Of a stretch of 28,809 bases of DNA, positions 8,006-13,726 are shown piece by piece; the stretch's first letter is position 1, and each line of letters begins with the position of its first letter. The stretch covers positions 1-28,809 of the IMG/VR virus record IMGVR_UViG_3300020060_000023. One strand, 5' to 3'. The DNA comes from a virus. A program made the position numbers and the translations under genes. The notes below the pieces were generated by a model. That model searched no databases and had not been told where the DNA came from. It saw only the letters and a program-made list of their open reading frames with translations.

Positions 8006-8076
8006 AGCAGCGCTATCCCAAGCAGCGAAGCGCCTACTAAAACCAAGATACCTACCAACTGGTAGAGGAGTTTCAT
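8002..8076 (-). CDS. 24-aa hydrophobic membrane peptide
   Basis: The peptide reads MKLLYQLVGIL then VLVGASLLGIALL: one charged residue at the start, then a single transmembrane-length helix filling the rest. Start and stop both overlap neighbours by ATGA, and GGGAGCCCA precedes the ATG, so translation is likely. No family recognised. Such tiny membrane peptides in phages may affect lysis, superinfection or envelope stress. Confidence 0.5.
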   Translation of the reverse strand: MKLLYQLVGILVLVGASLLGIALL

Positions 8077-8393
8077 TGGGCTCCCTGCGGGATGAGCGAG
8101 ACGGACAGGTCTATGTCAAGCGAAGAGCCGCTGTCTGTCTGCGCATCGCTGGAGACTCCCCCAGAGGCCGAATGCTTCGGCCGATCAGAACAGATGGAGT
8201 TGTACCACTTGCGCTCACGGTGGCCGAGTTCAATACGACACTCGCCGTCAACCTTACCAATAGCCAGCCTTGCTTCATAACAAACGCTGGCGATCCGTTG
8301 GTCATACTCGTCGCCCTTGCGGCGCGCGGCCTCAACACTGAAGATGAGTGAGTTTGCCTGTTCCAGCGCGGCTAACTGTTCACGCGGTGTCAT
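8073..8393 (-). CDS. Unknown 106-aa phage protein
   Basis: Starts MTPREQLAALEQANSLIFSV, a helical N-terminus; ARRKGDEYDQRIASVCYEARL continues it. The last third is Ser/Asp-rich and probably disordered. First gene of a three-gene coupled unit, behind a TTGACA/CATACT promoter about 190 bases upstream. The ATG at 8393 is preceded by GGGAGACACGA, a variant of the shared leader. No function assigned. Confidence 0.58.
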   Translation of the reverse strand: MTPREQLAALEQANSLIFSVEAARRKGDEYDQRIASVCYEARLAIGKVDGECRIELGHRERKWYNSICSDRPKHSASGGVSSDAQTDSGSSLDIDLSVSLIPQGAQ

Positions 8394-8583
8394 TCGTGTC
8401 TCCCACTGTTTCTTGTTTCGGCCTGTACAGTATCTATCGCTCCGCTGCATAGCGTGGGCAACAGGAGGAAGTGATTCAAAGCTCCTAAGCTCTGTATCTT
8501 TGCTTTAATCATTTGATTTTAATAGGCTTTTAACATGGCTCTTAAAGAGCCTTAAGGAGTATTGTACCAAAGCCTACACAACC
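8394..8583 (-). other. AT-rich 5' leader with stem-loop
   Basis: No gene seen. This is the untranslated leader between the promoter at 8584-8612 and the first gene. It holds GGCTC/GAGCC with a five-base loop around 8538-8552, next to CTTAAG, possibly an attenuator or RNA-stability element. There is no T-run, so I do not call it a terminator. Confidence 0.35.
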
Positions 8584-8612
8584 AGTATGACATGCTAGTG
8601 TTCTACTGTCAA
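8584..8612 (-). promoter_or_regulatory. sigma70 promoter for leftward unit 8393 to 7709
   Basis: On the - strand TTGACA (8612-8607), a 17-base spacer, then CATACT (8589-8584). A GTTCTAC site (8600-8606) lies in the spacer directly after the -35 box, well placed for repression. Confidence 0.65.
8600..8606 (+). promoter_or_regulatory. GTTCTAC operator-like site
   Basis: GTTCTAC between the -35 and -10 boxes of the leftward promoter; extended match AGTGTTCTACTGT. One of the dispersed sites described in the findings. Confidence 0.4.
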
Positions 8613-8669
8613 CTGTTGGTTTCTCTTCGATGAGTAGAATGAGAAGAGTGTCACAGTTCTATTTGGTAA

Positions 8670-8879
8670 TCACTTCTGCTCATCTTTTTTCCTTGTGATA
8701 AGAGCCTCGCATACCGGACACCATTGGTACTGCGCGACACGCGCGGCAAGGGCACAAGCCGGACACGTTCCCAAATAGGCCAGTATGCCATCCCACGGCC
8801 CTTTCTTCACCTCAATAGCGTTTTCATTTCGACTCATGTGGCTCTCCGGCGTCGCGTCCTGAATGTCTCGTCTGTCCAC
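8670..8879 (-). CDS. 69-aa zinc-ribbon-like protein
   Basis: CPACALAARVAQYQWCPVC near residues 39-57 gives two CxxC pairs 12 residues apart, as in a zinc ribbon, followed by a Lys-rich tail. The GTG at 8879 is chosen because GGAGACAAGCAAC ends directly at it, the same leader and spacing as other first genes; an internal ATG at 8837 has no such signal. Function unknown; nucleic-acid binding is plausible. Confidence 0.6.
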   Translation of the reverse strand: MDRRDIQDATPESHMSRNENAIEVKKGPWDGILAYLGTCPACALAARVAQYQWCPVCEALITRKKDEQK

Positions 8880-8896
8880 GTTGCTTGTCTCCTGTT

Positions 8897-8917
8897 CTAT
8901 GCATCAATCTATGCATC
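8897..8917 (+). repeat. Tandem CTATGCATC repeat upstream of 8879 gene
   Basis: CTATGCATC occurs twice with a three-base spacer (8897-8905 and 8909-8917), a 12-base period. It lies directly before the leader of the - strand gene and contains the palindrome ATGCAT, so it could be a tandem operator. Confidence 0.45.
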
Positions 8918-8996
8918 GTAAGAGCTATCCGACTGATCCTCTTGTGATTGTCCTTCACAGTCCCATTCAGCGTAGCGACAACCAAAAGCCCCAACA

Positions 8997-9029
8997 CAGC
9001 GCCCTTCCATCACGAAGGCAAAGGCGCTG
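8997..9029 (-). terminator. Strong stem-loop after the 9041-9469 gene
   Basis: CAGCGCC (8997-9003) pairs with GGCGCTG (9023-9029), extended by CTTCC/GGAAG-type pairing with a short bulge. It lies just past the end of the - strand gene. The following T-tract is weak (TTGGGGCTTTTGG on the - strand), so termination is likely but not certain. Confidence 0.4.
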
Positions 9030-9040
9030 TAGTAGAACGT

Positions 9041-9469
9041 CTATTCGGTCACTCTACGTTTACGAGATGCTATCAATTCCTTCTCGGTGGGTTTCCGGAG
9101 CAGCTCGGCCCATGTATCAACACCTGCGTGAAGCCGATCTAGAACAATCGTCTCCTGAGTCCCTGCTTCCTTTGCTCTCCTTGTAACCTCCCCGCGAGTA
9201 ACACTCTGCCCTGCCACGATGTAGTTCTGTTGTACCCTGAAAACCAGTACCCCCTCTTTGGATGACTTCAAAGAGACCTTCACGTTCAGGCGCTTGGCCT
9301 GCGCGTACACTTTCGTGGACACATCCTTGAGTTCCACGTTCTTAAGCAGCAAAGCGTCCCCAACCAACTCCCCATTGATCTCTTTAGCTATCTGGAGATT
9401 TCCTAGAGGTAACGTTGATGCGGCTGCTCGATGTGGAGCTTTGGCGTTTCTCTTGATTGTGTAGTCCAT
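9041..9469 (-). CDS. Unknown 142-aa protein
   Basis: MDYTIKRNAKAPHR is basic at the start. The middle repeats short strands and charged turns (LKNVELKDVSTKVYAQAKRL), and VSLKSSKEGVLVFRVQQ suggests a mixed alpha/beta fold. The C-terminus is helical and basic (RKPTEKELIASRKRR). Not recognised; nucleic-acid binding is possible given the charge. The ATG at 9469 follows GGGAACAGCGACA, a variant of the shared leader, which favours it over a longer frame. Confidence 0.58.
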   Translation of the reverse strand: MDYTIKRNAKAPHRAAASTLPLGNLQIAKEINGELVGDALLLKNVELKDVSTKVYAQAKRLNVKVSLKSSKEGVLVFRVQQNYIVAGQSVTRGEVTRRAKEAGTQETIVLDRLHAGVDTWAELLRKPTEKELIASRKRRVTE

Positions 9470-9503
9470 TGTCGCTGTTCCCTCGTTGTCTGATGTTGCG
9501 AGC

Positions 9504-9531
9504 ACCATACTACCACGTAGGGTAAAAACAA
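9504..9531 (-). promoter_or_regulatory. Candidate promoter for the 9469-9041 gene
   Basis: On the - strand TTGTTT (9531-9526), 16-base spacer, TATGGT (9509-9504). A weak match, but it is the only reasonable one in the 69-base gap before the gene. Confidence 0.3.
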
Positions 9532-9538
9532 CACCCGT

Positions 9539-9832
9539 CTACAAGACTGGAGGTGTCTGTAATGGCTGACAAGCCCTGAGAGCCCGTAGGAACCTTCCAA
9601 TGCCGGAGACATTCACCCTCCAGTGGGCCGGAGTGTCGTCTGCCTCCTCGAATGCCAGCTCCAGGGCATTTCCAGCTTGTATCAATTCTGCAACTCGGAG
9701 CGTAGCGCGTGCCATATCGACCTCCCAGTCGTAAGAGCTTCCCTCTCTATCCTCCTGCACCATCCTCCCGAATCGGGTCATGACGGACAGGACATCCATT
9801 GGGGTGCGGCCTTTGTGCTGTTTCTCGTTCAC
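9539..9832 (-). CDS. Unknown 97-aa phage protein
   Basis: GTG start at 9832, preceded by GGAGACACC. RATLRVAELIQAGNALELAFEE is two helices; a basic stretch RFLRALRAC follows. Probably an alpha-helical small protein; function unknown. The stop of a putative 30-aa ORF lies nine bases upstream, so both may be read together. Confidence 0.55.
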   Translation of the reverse strand: MNEKQHKGRTPMDVLSVMTRFGRMVQEDREGSSYDWEVDMARATLRVAELIQAGNALELAFEEADDTPAHWRVNVSGIGRFLRALRACQPLQTPPVL

Positions 9833-9841
9833 GGTGTCTCC

Positions 9842-9934
9842 TTACTCTTTCAGGAAATAAGGATAGGTTGTGTTCAGGTAACTAAATATGAACAGATTGT
9901 GTGTTTGGGTGTCGCTTTGCTGTTTCTTACGCAA
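9842..9934 (-). CDS. Possible 30-aa peptide
   Basis: TTG start at 9934, 30 residues (MRKKQQSDTQTHN..., ending YPYFLKE), basic start and aromatic end. GGAGGACAAGCAAC lies upstream, matching the shared leader, but the spacing to TTG is longer than usual. Its TAA directly touches the GGAGACACC site of the next gene. It may instead be a decayed gene whose ATG was lost. Confidence 0.35.
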   Translation of the reverse strand: MRKKQQSDTQTHNLFIFSYLNTTYPYFLKE

Positions 9935-10064
9935 TGATAGTTGCTTGTCCTCCTGTGTAGCACTGTAGATGCCTCTGTGGCTGCGTAGAACGCTCTACAA
10001 GGCGATCTCTTGATTTAGAGCATACCGTGGCACTCTAGAACTAGAGAACGCCTTAGACAGCGGC
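9935..10064 (-). other. Non-coding gap with two palindromes
   Basis: No gene seen. Contains the GCGTAGAACGC site (9983-9993) and a perfect palindrome CTCTAGAACTAGAG with a two-base centre (10033-10046). A leftward terminator or operator region between two units. Confidence 0.35.
9983..9993 (+). promoter_or_regulatory. GCGTAGAACGC operator-like palindrome
   Basis: GCGT-AGA-ACGC is a hyphenated palindrome. The same 11-mer occurs on the opposite strand at 13816-13826, with flanking similarity. Confidence 0.4.
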
Positions 10065-10274
10065 CTAGGCTGTTTTAGAGGGGCCTGGTCTAAACGTCTC
10101 AGCGTCCTCAATTTCGGCGGCTTTTAAAACACGATAGACGACCTCACCCATTGGTTGAATGCGCGGGGTGCTGAAAATGCCCCACTCTTTTGCGCAGTCG
10201 GCAATATCGTTGTTCGTGATCCCGTCGCCTCTGTCGTTTGATTCCCAGCGCTTCTTAAACTGATCTTTAGTCAC
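10065..10274 (-). CDS. Unknown 69-aa protein, last gene of micro-gene operon
   Basis: Starts MTKDQFKKRWESNDRGDGITNNDIADCAKEWG (split: MTKDQFKKRWESNDRG, then DGITNNDIADC); this reads as a short helix-rich domain. VVYRVLKAAEIED ends it. The GTG at 10274 overlaps the stop of the zinc-ribbon gene (GTGA) with a GGAGAAA site upstream. Function unknown. Confidence 0.55.
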   Translation of the reverse strand: MTKDQFKKRWESNDRGDGITNNDIADCAKEWGIFSTPRIQPMGEVVYRVLKAAEIEDAETFRPGPSKTA

Positions 10275-10426
10275 GATATTTTCTCCGCTGTTTTGGGCTC
10301 TACGTCCTCTCGTTGACACTGAGGGCATGTGTCAGAAGCTACAGCCGTCCAATTCCCTGCCCAGCAGGCTCCACAGGAGCACTCGTAGGACAGCAGGTAG
10401 GTGGCAGACTTGTATTTGAAGCTCAT
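10271..10426 (-). CDS. 51-aa zinc-ribbon-like protein
   Basis: 51 aa with CSCGACWAG and CPQC separated by about 12 residues, a rubredoxin-like or zinc-ribbon arrangement. Preceded and followed by overlapping genes (ATGA upstream, GTGA downstream). Role unknown, possibly binding nucleic acid or protein. Confidence 0.55.
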   Translation of the reverse strand: MSFKYKSATYLLSYECSCGACWAGNWTAVASDTCPQCQREDVEPKTAEKIS

Positions 10427-10632
10427 TTGGGTGTCTCCCCTTCTGGGGACGGATAGCGCAGGTCGATGATCTCGTTCTTCAGCTCGTCTACTAGCTGGCT
10501 CAGCGCCTTACACCACGCGAACATTTCATCATCGAACGGACCCTGCCAGTGGTGGAACTTGCCGGGATGGTCAATGAGCCGCCAGTACCAGCGACCCGAG
10601 TTAAGCGGGAGCTGCGCTGTGTCGGGCCTCAT
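10423..10632 (-). CDS. Unknown 69-aa protein
   Basis: WYWRLIDHPGKFHHWQGPFDDE is an aromatic-rich beta stretch, then LSQLVDELKNEIIDLRYPSPEGETP gives a helix with an acidic turn. It resembles small phage proteins of unknown role. ATGA overlaps on both sides. Confidence 0.55.
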   Translation of the reverse strand: MRPDTAQLPLNSGRWYWRLIDHPGKFHHWQGPFDDEMFAWCKALSQLVDELKNEIIDLRYPSPEGETPK

Positions 10633-10691
10633 ACAGCCCCCTTCGCAATCATGATGACGGCAACAGTTAGCCAGGCGATCAGGCGATTCAT
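10629..10691 (-). CDS. 20-aa hydrophobic membrane peptide
   Basis: MNRLIAWLTVAVIMIAKGAV: a single hydrophobic helix of about 14 residues with an Arg near the start and a Lys near the end. Both ends overlap neighbours by ATGA. Its only support is position, coupling and composition; it could be a translational bridge rather than a functional product. Confidence 0.42.
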   Translation of the reverse strand: MNRLIAWLTVAVIMIAKGAV

Positions 10692-10873
10692 GCTGCCATG
10701 TCCCCAGCGGTAACGACTTCCCAAAGATCGGTAGAAGGCGCTGCGCTGTGTACTACGCCAAGCGTGCTCATTTCGATGCTCTCGCAGCGCAGGCATTCGT
10801 GGATGATCTCTTTCAGCCGATGGTCAATACGCGGCTTGGAGCGATGCGGGCAATTGGCTGGGCACTTGTTCAT
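10688..10873 (-). CDS. 61-aa Cys-pair protein
   Basis: MNKCPANCPHRSK has CxxxC, and CLRCES another Cys pair about 20 residues later, consistent with one zinc site. The remainder is Ser/Ala-rich. ATGA overlaps on both sides. No family recognised. Confidence 0.52.
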   Translation of the reverse strand: MNKCPANCPHRSKPRIDHRLKEIIHECLRCESIEMSTLGVVHSAAPSTDLWEVVTAGDMAA

Positions 10874-11121
10874 GCTGCACCGGCCTTACGGGACAGCGCC
10901 CGCAGATACTTCCGACCAGCAGCCGTCGCAATACAGCCGAAGTACGGCTGCTGCATGTGACCAGGCGGTTTGTCCATCGCCGGAACGATGTCGAGAAGAT
11001 CAGGCGCTTTCTTCTGGATTGAGCGGAGCCGGCCAGCATTGGCGTAGCCCCACACGTCTGCGCCTTTCACCACTCCGCGCAGCTCGGCGATTTCCTCGAC
11101 GGTGAGAGTCACGGCGCTCAT
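10870..11121 (-). CDS. Unknown 83-aa protein
   Basis: TLTVEEIAELRGVVKGADVW is a helical opening, and FGCIATAAGRKYLRALSRK is a basic C-terminal segment. Possibly a small DNA-binding or regulatory protein, but no motif proves it. ATGA overlaps on both sides. Confidence 0.55.
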   Translation of the reverse strand: MSAVTLTVEEIAELRGVVKGADVWGYANAGRLRSIQKKAPDLLDIVPAMDKPPGHMQQPYFGCIATAAGRKYLRALSRKAGAA

Positions 11122-11258
11122 GCCTGCGCCCTCGCCATTGCGTCTGCGTTGTGCTCTGCCAAGGCTTTGGCTAGGCGCGCATCCTGCGCAGCGGAGCGGG
11201 TCACAAAAAGATTGTGACTACGGATGTAAAGCTGATTGCGTAGGGACATGCGTTTCAT
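11118..11258 (-). CDS. 46-aa basic helical protein
   Basis: MKRMSLRNQLYIRSHNLF, then AQDARLAKALAEHNADAMAR, an amphipathic helix. AGGAGCTGCCAA precedes the ATG at a normal distance. ATGA overlaps on both sides. No function recognised. Confidence 0.52.
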   Translation of the reverse strand: MKRMSLRNQLYIRSHNLFVTRSAAQDARLAKALAEHNADAMARAQA

Positions 11259-11464
11259 TTGGCAGCTCCTTCGGATGCGTCCTGCACCCATCGAGCGCCT
11301 ACCTCCTCAAACCTCGCACCGTCCGCACCTTCGCTATCGGTGATCTCGCCTGCGAAGTCGCCGTCTATCCACAGGTGCGCGGGGCGGTCCCCGAAGAACA
11401 ACGAAGCGCCGTGCTTGTCCACCAACACAGCCAGATCAACTAGAAAAGCCTCTGTCTTGTACAT
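11255..11464 (-). CDS. Unknown 69-aa protein, first gene of coupled operon
   Basis: Starts MYKTEAFLVDLAVLVDKHG, a helix, followed by LWIDGDFAGEITDSEGADG, an acidic turn region. The leader GGAGACAAGAGAC ends directly at the ATG, matching other first genes. It leads eight overlapping genes to 10065. Function unknown. Confidence 0.57.
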   Translation of the reverse strand: MYKTEAFLVDLAVLVDKHGASLFFGDRPAHLWIDGDFAGEITDSEGADGARFEEVGARWVQDASEGAAK

Positions 11465-11595
11465 GTCTCTTGTCTCCTGTTACGTGTGTGGTGTTGCGTG
11501 TTCAGCGTGTAGCGGCTGACAGAGCCTTTTCAGGTGCTACGCATTGAAGCGAAGCGGAAAGCCCCCAAAAAGGCTCAAGCAGAAGCTATAGGGGA
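11465..11595 (-). terminator. Gap with decayed terminator module
   Basis: No gene. GAGCCTTTT (about 11521-11529) and AAAAGGCTC (about 11566-11574) form an inverted repeat; the strand also carries the repeated module GCATTG-AGCG-AGCGGAAAG-CCCAAAAAG that recurs at 12725-12757. Read on the - strand this follows the 11596-12000 gene and could end its transcript; the T-run is present, the stem weak. Confidence 0.35.
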
Positions 11596-12000
11596 TTAGC
11601 GTGTCCAGTAGGCCACGCAGGAAAACTCAACGGACGTGTAGTCCATCTGGAGTTCACGCGCTGCCTGTTCCCAATCGATGCAGGTAAAGGGCCACACATC
11701 GCAACCGGCAGGAGTGCCCAATTCCTCGCAAAGCTCTTGCGTGTAGGACTGGAAGTAACTGTCCCGTATGAGCGTGACCGGATACCAATCGCCTTCCCAC
11801 TGCTCATCTCCACCGTTGCCCTTGCACTCTTCTAGCAAGGCTTCAAGCTCTTGTAGCTCGGCGAAGAGCGTGTCTTGGTCCGCGTTGCTGTCTTCTCCGA
11901 GGTCTACGGGACCGGATTCGCGGAGCTGGCGGAGGTGCTCAACGCGCTCGATAACGTCGCGGAGGTCGATTACATCGTCTGTGTTGCTGATCGTTGCCAT
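11596..12000 (-). CDS. Unknown acidic phage protein, 134 aa
   Basis: The N-terminal half is an acidic helical region (VIERVEHLRQLRESG, LFAELQELEALLEE). The second half is a compact domain: VTLIRDSYFQSYTQELCEELG, then WPFTCIDWEQAARELQMDYT. The pattern 'I-x-x-x-x-F ... IDWE-x-AA-x-x-L-x-x-DY' recurs in proteins of many tailed phages as I recall; antirestriction has been suggested for similar ones but I cannot confirm it here. GAGGACACGCAAC ends at the ATG. A single-gene transcript is likely. Confidence 0.62.
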   Translation of the reverse strand: MATISNTDDVIDLRDVIERVEHLRQLRESGPVDLGEDSNADQDTLFAELQELEALLEECKGNGGDEQWEGDWYPVTLIRDSYFQSYTQELCEELGTPAGCDVWPFTCIDWEQAARELQMDYTSVEFSCVAYWTR

Positions 12001-12065
12001 GTTGCGTGTCCTCGGTTGTAACGTGTTGCGATGGGAAACATGGCCGTTAGGCCAGCTACCAAAAG

Positions 12066-12200
12066 CTATTCGCCCTCGTTATGCATTCGGCACAGAGAGC
12101 GAGCGGCGTACAAGTCGGTGACACTCTCGACCACTTCACCTGTCACGTCGTCAACCAGGTCGTATTCGCCTGTGTACTCATTGGGATGCACGATTGTCAT
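12066..12200 (-). CDS. 44-aa acidic protein
   Basis: 44 aa: NEYTGEYDLVDDVTGEVVES is a short beta-rich acidic stretch, then LYAARSLCRMHNEGE. GGGACAAGCAACA directly precedes the ATG, the shared leader. First gene downstream of the TTGACA/TATGAT promoter. Role unknown. Confidence 0.5.
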   Translation of the reverse strand: MTIVHPNEYTGEYDLVDDVTGEVVESVTDLYAARSLCRMHNEGE

Positions 12201-12218
12201 TGTTGCTTGTCCCTTGTC

Positions 12219-12232
12219 GATGCTACTCAGCG
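12219..12232 (+). repeat. Copy 1 of GATGCTACTCAGCG
   Basis: The 14-mer lies in the leader of the 12200 gene; the second copy is at 13316-13329, and flanking bases are also similar. Confidence 0.45.
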
Positions 12233-12271
12233 GTAGCGAATCCAACTAATCATGTCTCTTGTACAGGACCA

Positions 12272-12299
12272 ATCATACTCACTCTCTAACACTTGTCAA
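12272..12299 (-). promoter_or_regulatory. sigma70 promoter for the 12200 gene
   Basis: On the - strand TTGACA (12299-12294), 16-base spacer, TATGAT (12277-12272). A GTAGAAC site (12302-12308) abuts the -35 box on its outer side. Confidence 0.62.
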
Positions 12300-12301
12300 C
12301 A

Positions 12302-12308
12302 GTAGAAC
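12302..12308 (+). promoter_or_regulatory. GTAGAAC operator-like site at promoter
   Basis: Site ACAGTAGAACCGT touching the -35 box of the leftward promoter; one half matches the perfect operator at 13698 exactly. Confidence 0.4.
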
Positions 12309-12367
12309 CGTACTAAAACACTACCGTTCGTCGGCTAGCAAGATAAACAGCGACCACGAGAGCATCA

Positions 12368-12634
12368 CTACAGCGGCTTGTTGGCCCTGATGGCCTTGAT
12401 AACGTGCACAGGATCAACGCTTAGAGCTTTCAACAGCGCTCTGGCCGGTCCTTGCGGCTCTCTCCTCCCCTGTTCCCAATTACGGACAGTGGACACAGGA
12501 ACGTCTATGAGCTTGGCAAAGGATGCCTGGGATAGTCCTGTCCGCTCTCGAATGGAGCAGACATCCATCGCTCTTACGATGGCATCCATTTGGTGCATGC
12601 TCTCTACGAGCTTGCTAAAGAGCTTCTTGTCCAT
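12368..12634 (-). CDS. XRE-family helix-turn-helix regulator, NadS/HigA-like
   Basis: 88 aa. Residues 27-57 form a helix-turn-helix (IRERTGLSQASFAKLIDVPV), followed by TVRNWEQGRREPQGPARALL, the signature of the NadS/HigA antitoxin branch of XRE proteins. Known members repress their own promoter and neutralise a RelE/HigB toxin. No toxin-like gene stands beside it, so a solo phage regulator is more likely. It has its own promoter with repeated half-sites. The ATG at 12634 is chosen from protein alignment with family members; its ribosome-binding site is weak. Confidence 0.75.
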   Translation of the reverse strand: MDKKLFSKLVESMHQMDAIVRAMDVCSIRERTGLSQASFAKLIDVPVSTVRNWEQGRREPQGPARALLKALSVDPVHVIKAIRANKPL

Positions 12635-12667
12635 TGGTCCGCTTCGCTGCCTGGGAATGTGAGCAGC

Positions 12668-12695
12668 ATTGTACGCCAATGGCTTAGTGCGTCAA
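12668..12695 (-). promoter_or_regulatory. sigma70 promoter of the HTH regulator with repeat half-sites
   Basis: On the - strand TTGACG (12695-12690), 16-base spacer, TACAAT (12673-12668). CAATGGC occurs twice (12677-12683 and 12693-12699) with a 16-base period, and CGCCA/TGGCG form inverted half-sites, placed for autoregulation. Confidence 0.65.
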
Positions 12696-12699
12696 TGGC
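12677..12699 (+). repeat. Direct repeat CAATGGC inside the regulator promoter
   Basis: Two CAATGGC copies spaced 16 bases start to start, about one and a half helical turns, covering the spacer and the -35 box. A likely operator for the XRE protein. Confidence 0.45.
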
Positions 12700-12750
12700 G
12701 CATAGCGGCCTTCACGGTAGTGCGCATTGGAGCGCTAGCGGAAAGACACC

Positions 12751-12778
12751 CAAAAAGAACCCCTCACATGGAGGGGCT
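12751..12778 (-). terminator. Rho-independent terminator after the 12806-13033 gene
   Basis: On the - strand CCCCTC-CATGT-GAGGGG is followed by TTCTTTTT. It ends the transcript of the 75-aa gene and insulates the HTH gene behind it. Confidence 0.75.
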
Positions 12779-12805
12779 TGGAGTGAATGCGAGCTGGAAG
12801 GGGGA

Positions 12806-13033
12806 TTAGCTACCGAGAGGAGGATACCTACCCTGCATCCTCTCGATCCTTTCATTCTGCCGTATGGCACGCTCGTTAGCCTCTTCGGCCTTGAACGCCT
12901 TGAAGTACCAGCCGTTGAACTCACGGAGCGCATTGAATGCCCGACTGTAGCCGGCGCTTGCGCTCTTCCACGCCGGTGTAGCTTTCACGGAGTCAGGTGT
13001 TAGCCCAACGGCATTCCAAAAGAGACACAGCAC
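12806..13033 (-). CDS. Unknown phage protein, 75 aa
   Basis: GTG start at 13033. The middle SAGYSRAFNALREFNGWYFKAF is a helical segment resembling small phage proteins with an 'ALR-FNG-Y-KAF' pattern, followed by a basic charged stretch (ANERAIRQNERIERM). No function assigned. There is no clear ribosome-binding site; TATACT and TATAGT lie just upstream, so the mRNA may be nearly leaderless. First leftward gene from the central region. Confidence 0.5.
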   Translation of the reverse strand: MLCLFWNAVGLTPDSVKATPAWKSASAGYSRAFNALREFNGWYFKAFKAEEANERAIRQNERIERMQGRYPPLGS

Positions 13034-13315
13034 TATAGAGACCAGTATAGACAGCCGTACTACTGTTGCACTAGCTGCAGATGTGCAGATCGCTCCTACA
13101 GCGTGCTAAGGACTACACCAGGCTTGTAACAGGGCTGTGGTAGGCATCCACCATGTGTTCTACCCTCCTCCAAATCCTCTAGCAGCCCTCTCGCAGCCCA
13201 TGCCATTTCCCTTAACCCCCTGTAGACGCTCTTAAGCACAGAACCCAGGTAGTTAGATGCGATTCTAGCGGGCTAAGACATTGCTATGCCCCGGACTTCC
13301 TGTGTTCCTCACAGT

Positions 13316-13329
13316 GATGCTACTCAGCG
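13316..13329 (+). repeat. Copy 2 of GATGCTACTCAGCG
   Basis: Same 14-mer and orientation as 12219-12232; followed in both by a related AGCGA-A/T-CC segment. Confidence 0.45.
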
Positions 13330-13653
13330 TAAGCGATACCCAAATGCTATTGACAAGCCCATAAGTAGAACAGTTGTTTCATTTGTCATAACGTTGATTG
13401 CGTACTACAGGCCGACAGAGACAGCCCGTTGTGCTCATTACACAGGGTAGCCACGTACAGGCCAGTCAGCAGCCGTTTAGCTAGGCTTGAGGGCGGGGGT
13501 AGCAGTTGGGCTTGGACCTGTGGAAGTCGGGTGTGCCCCCTATACGTAGAGCAAACCTCAGCTCAAATCTCTCCCTGAACGGCTGTTCATCTATAGATAT
13601 ACGTGGCCTCTGCACCAAATCTATAGTTGCTCTACTCCCTTTCTGAGTATTCC

Positions 13654-13683
13654 TTGGACAAATGAGTTCTATTGTGTTATAAT
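13654..13683 (+). promoter_or_regulatory. Rightward sigma70 promoter
   Basis: TTGGAC/TGGACA (13654-13660), 17-18-base spacer, then TATAAT (13678-13683). It faces the + strand small genes. The palindrome at 13698-13710 lies about 15 bases past the -10 box, over the expected start. Confidence 0.7.
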
Positions 13684-13697
13684 GGTAGGATACTGCT

Positions 13698-13710
13698 ACT
13701 GTTCTACAGT
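13698..13710 (+). promoter_or_regulatory. Perfect operator-like palindrome ACTGTTCTACAGT
   Basis: ACTGT-TCT-ACAGT has perfect 5-bp arms around a 3-base centre. It sits just downstream of the rightward -10 box, the best of the dispersed GTTCTAC sites. Confidence 0.5.
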
Positions 13711-13726
13711 GGCAGATAGGCAGTAT

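Larger units (their letters stand above)
13034..13726. promoter_or_regulatory. Central non-coding regulatory region
   Basis: About 690 bases without a convincing gene between leftward and rightward units. It holds a strong rightward promoter, three GTTCTAC-type sites (13157, 13365, 13701), the 14-mer repeat (13316-13329), a TGAAC/GTTCA inverted repeat with a four-base centre near 13577-13590, and AT-rich TATA stretches (CTATAGATATACG near 13592). A candidate decision or replication region; no iterons were found. Confidence 0.5.

Noticed and set aside
11596-12000. ArdA-type antirestriction protein
   Set aside because: The acidic character is similar, but the usual ArdA sequence blocks are not recognisable; kept as unknown.
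12229-12255. 8-codon leader peptide before the 12200 gene
   Set aside because: ATG with GTACAAGAGAC upstream encodes MISWIRYR and stop; too short to support, and no attenuator-like codon run.
12368-12634. Complete toxin-antitoxin pair
   Set aside because: The regulator is antitoxin-like, but neighbours on both sides show no RelE/HigB features.
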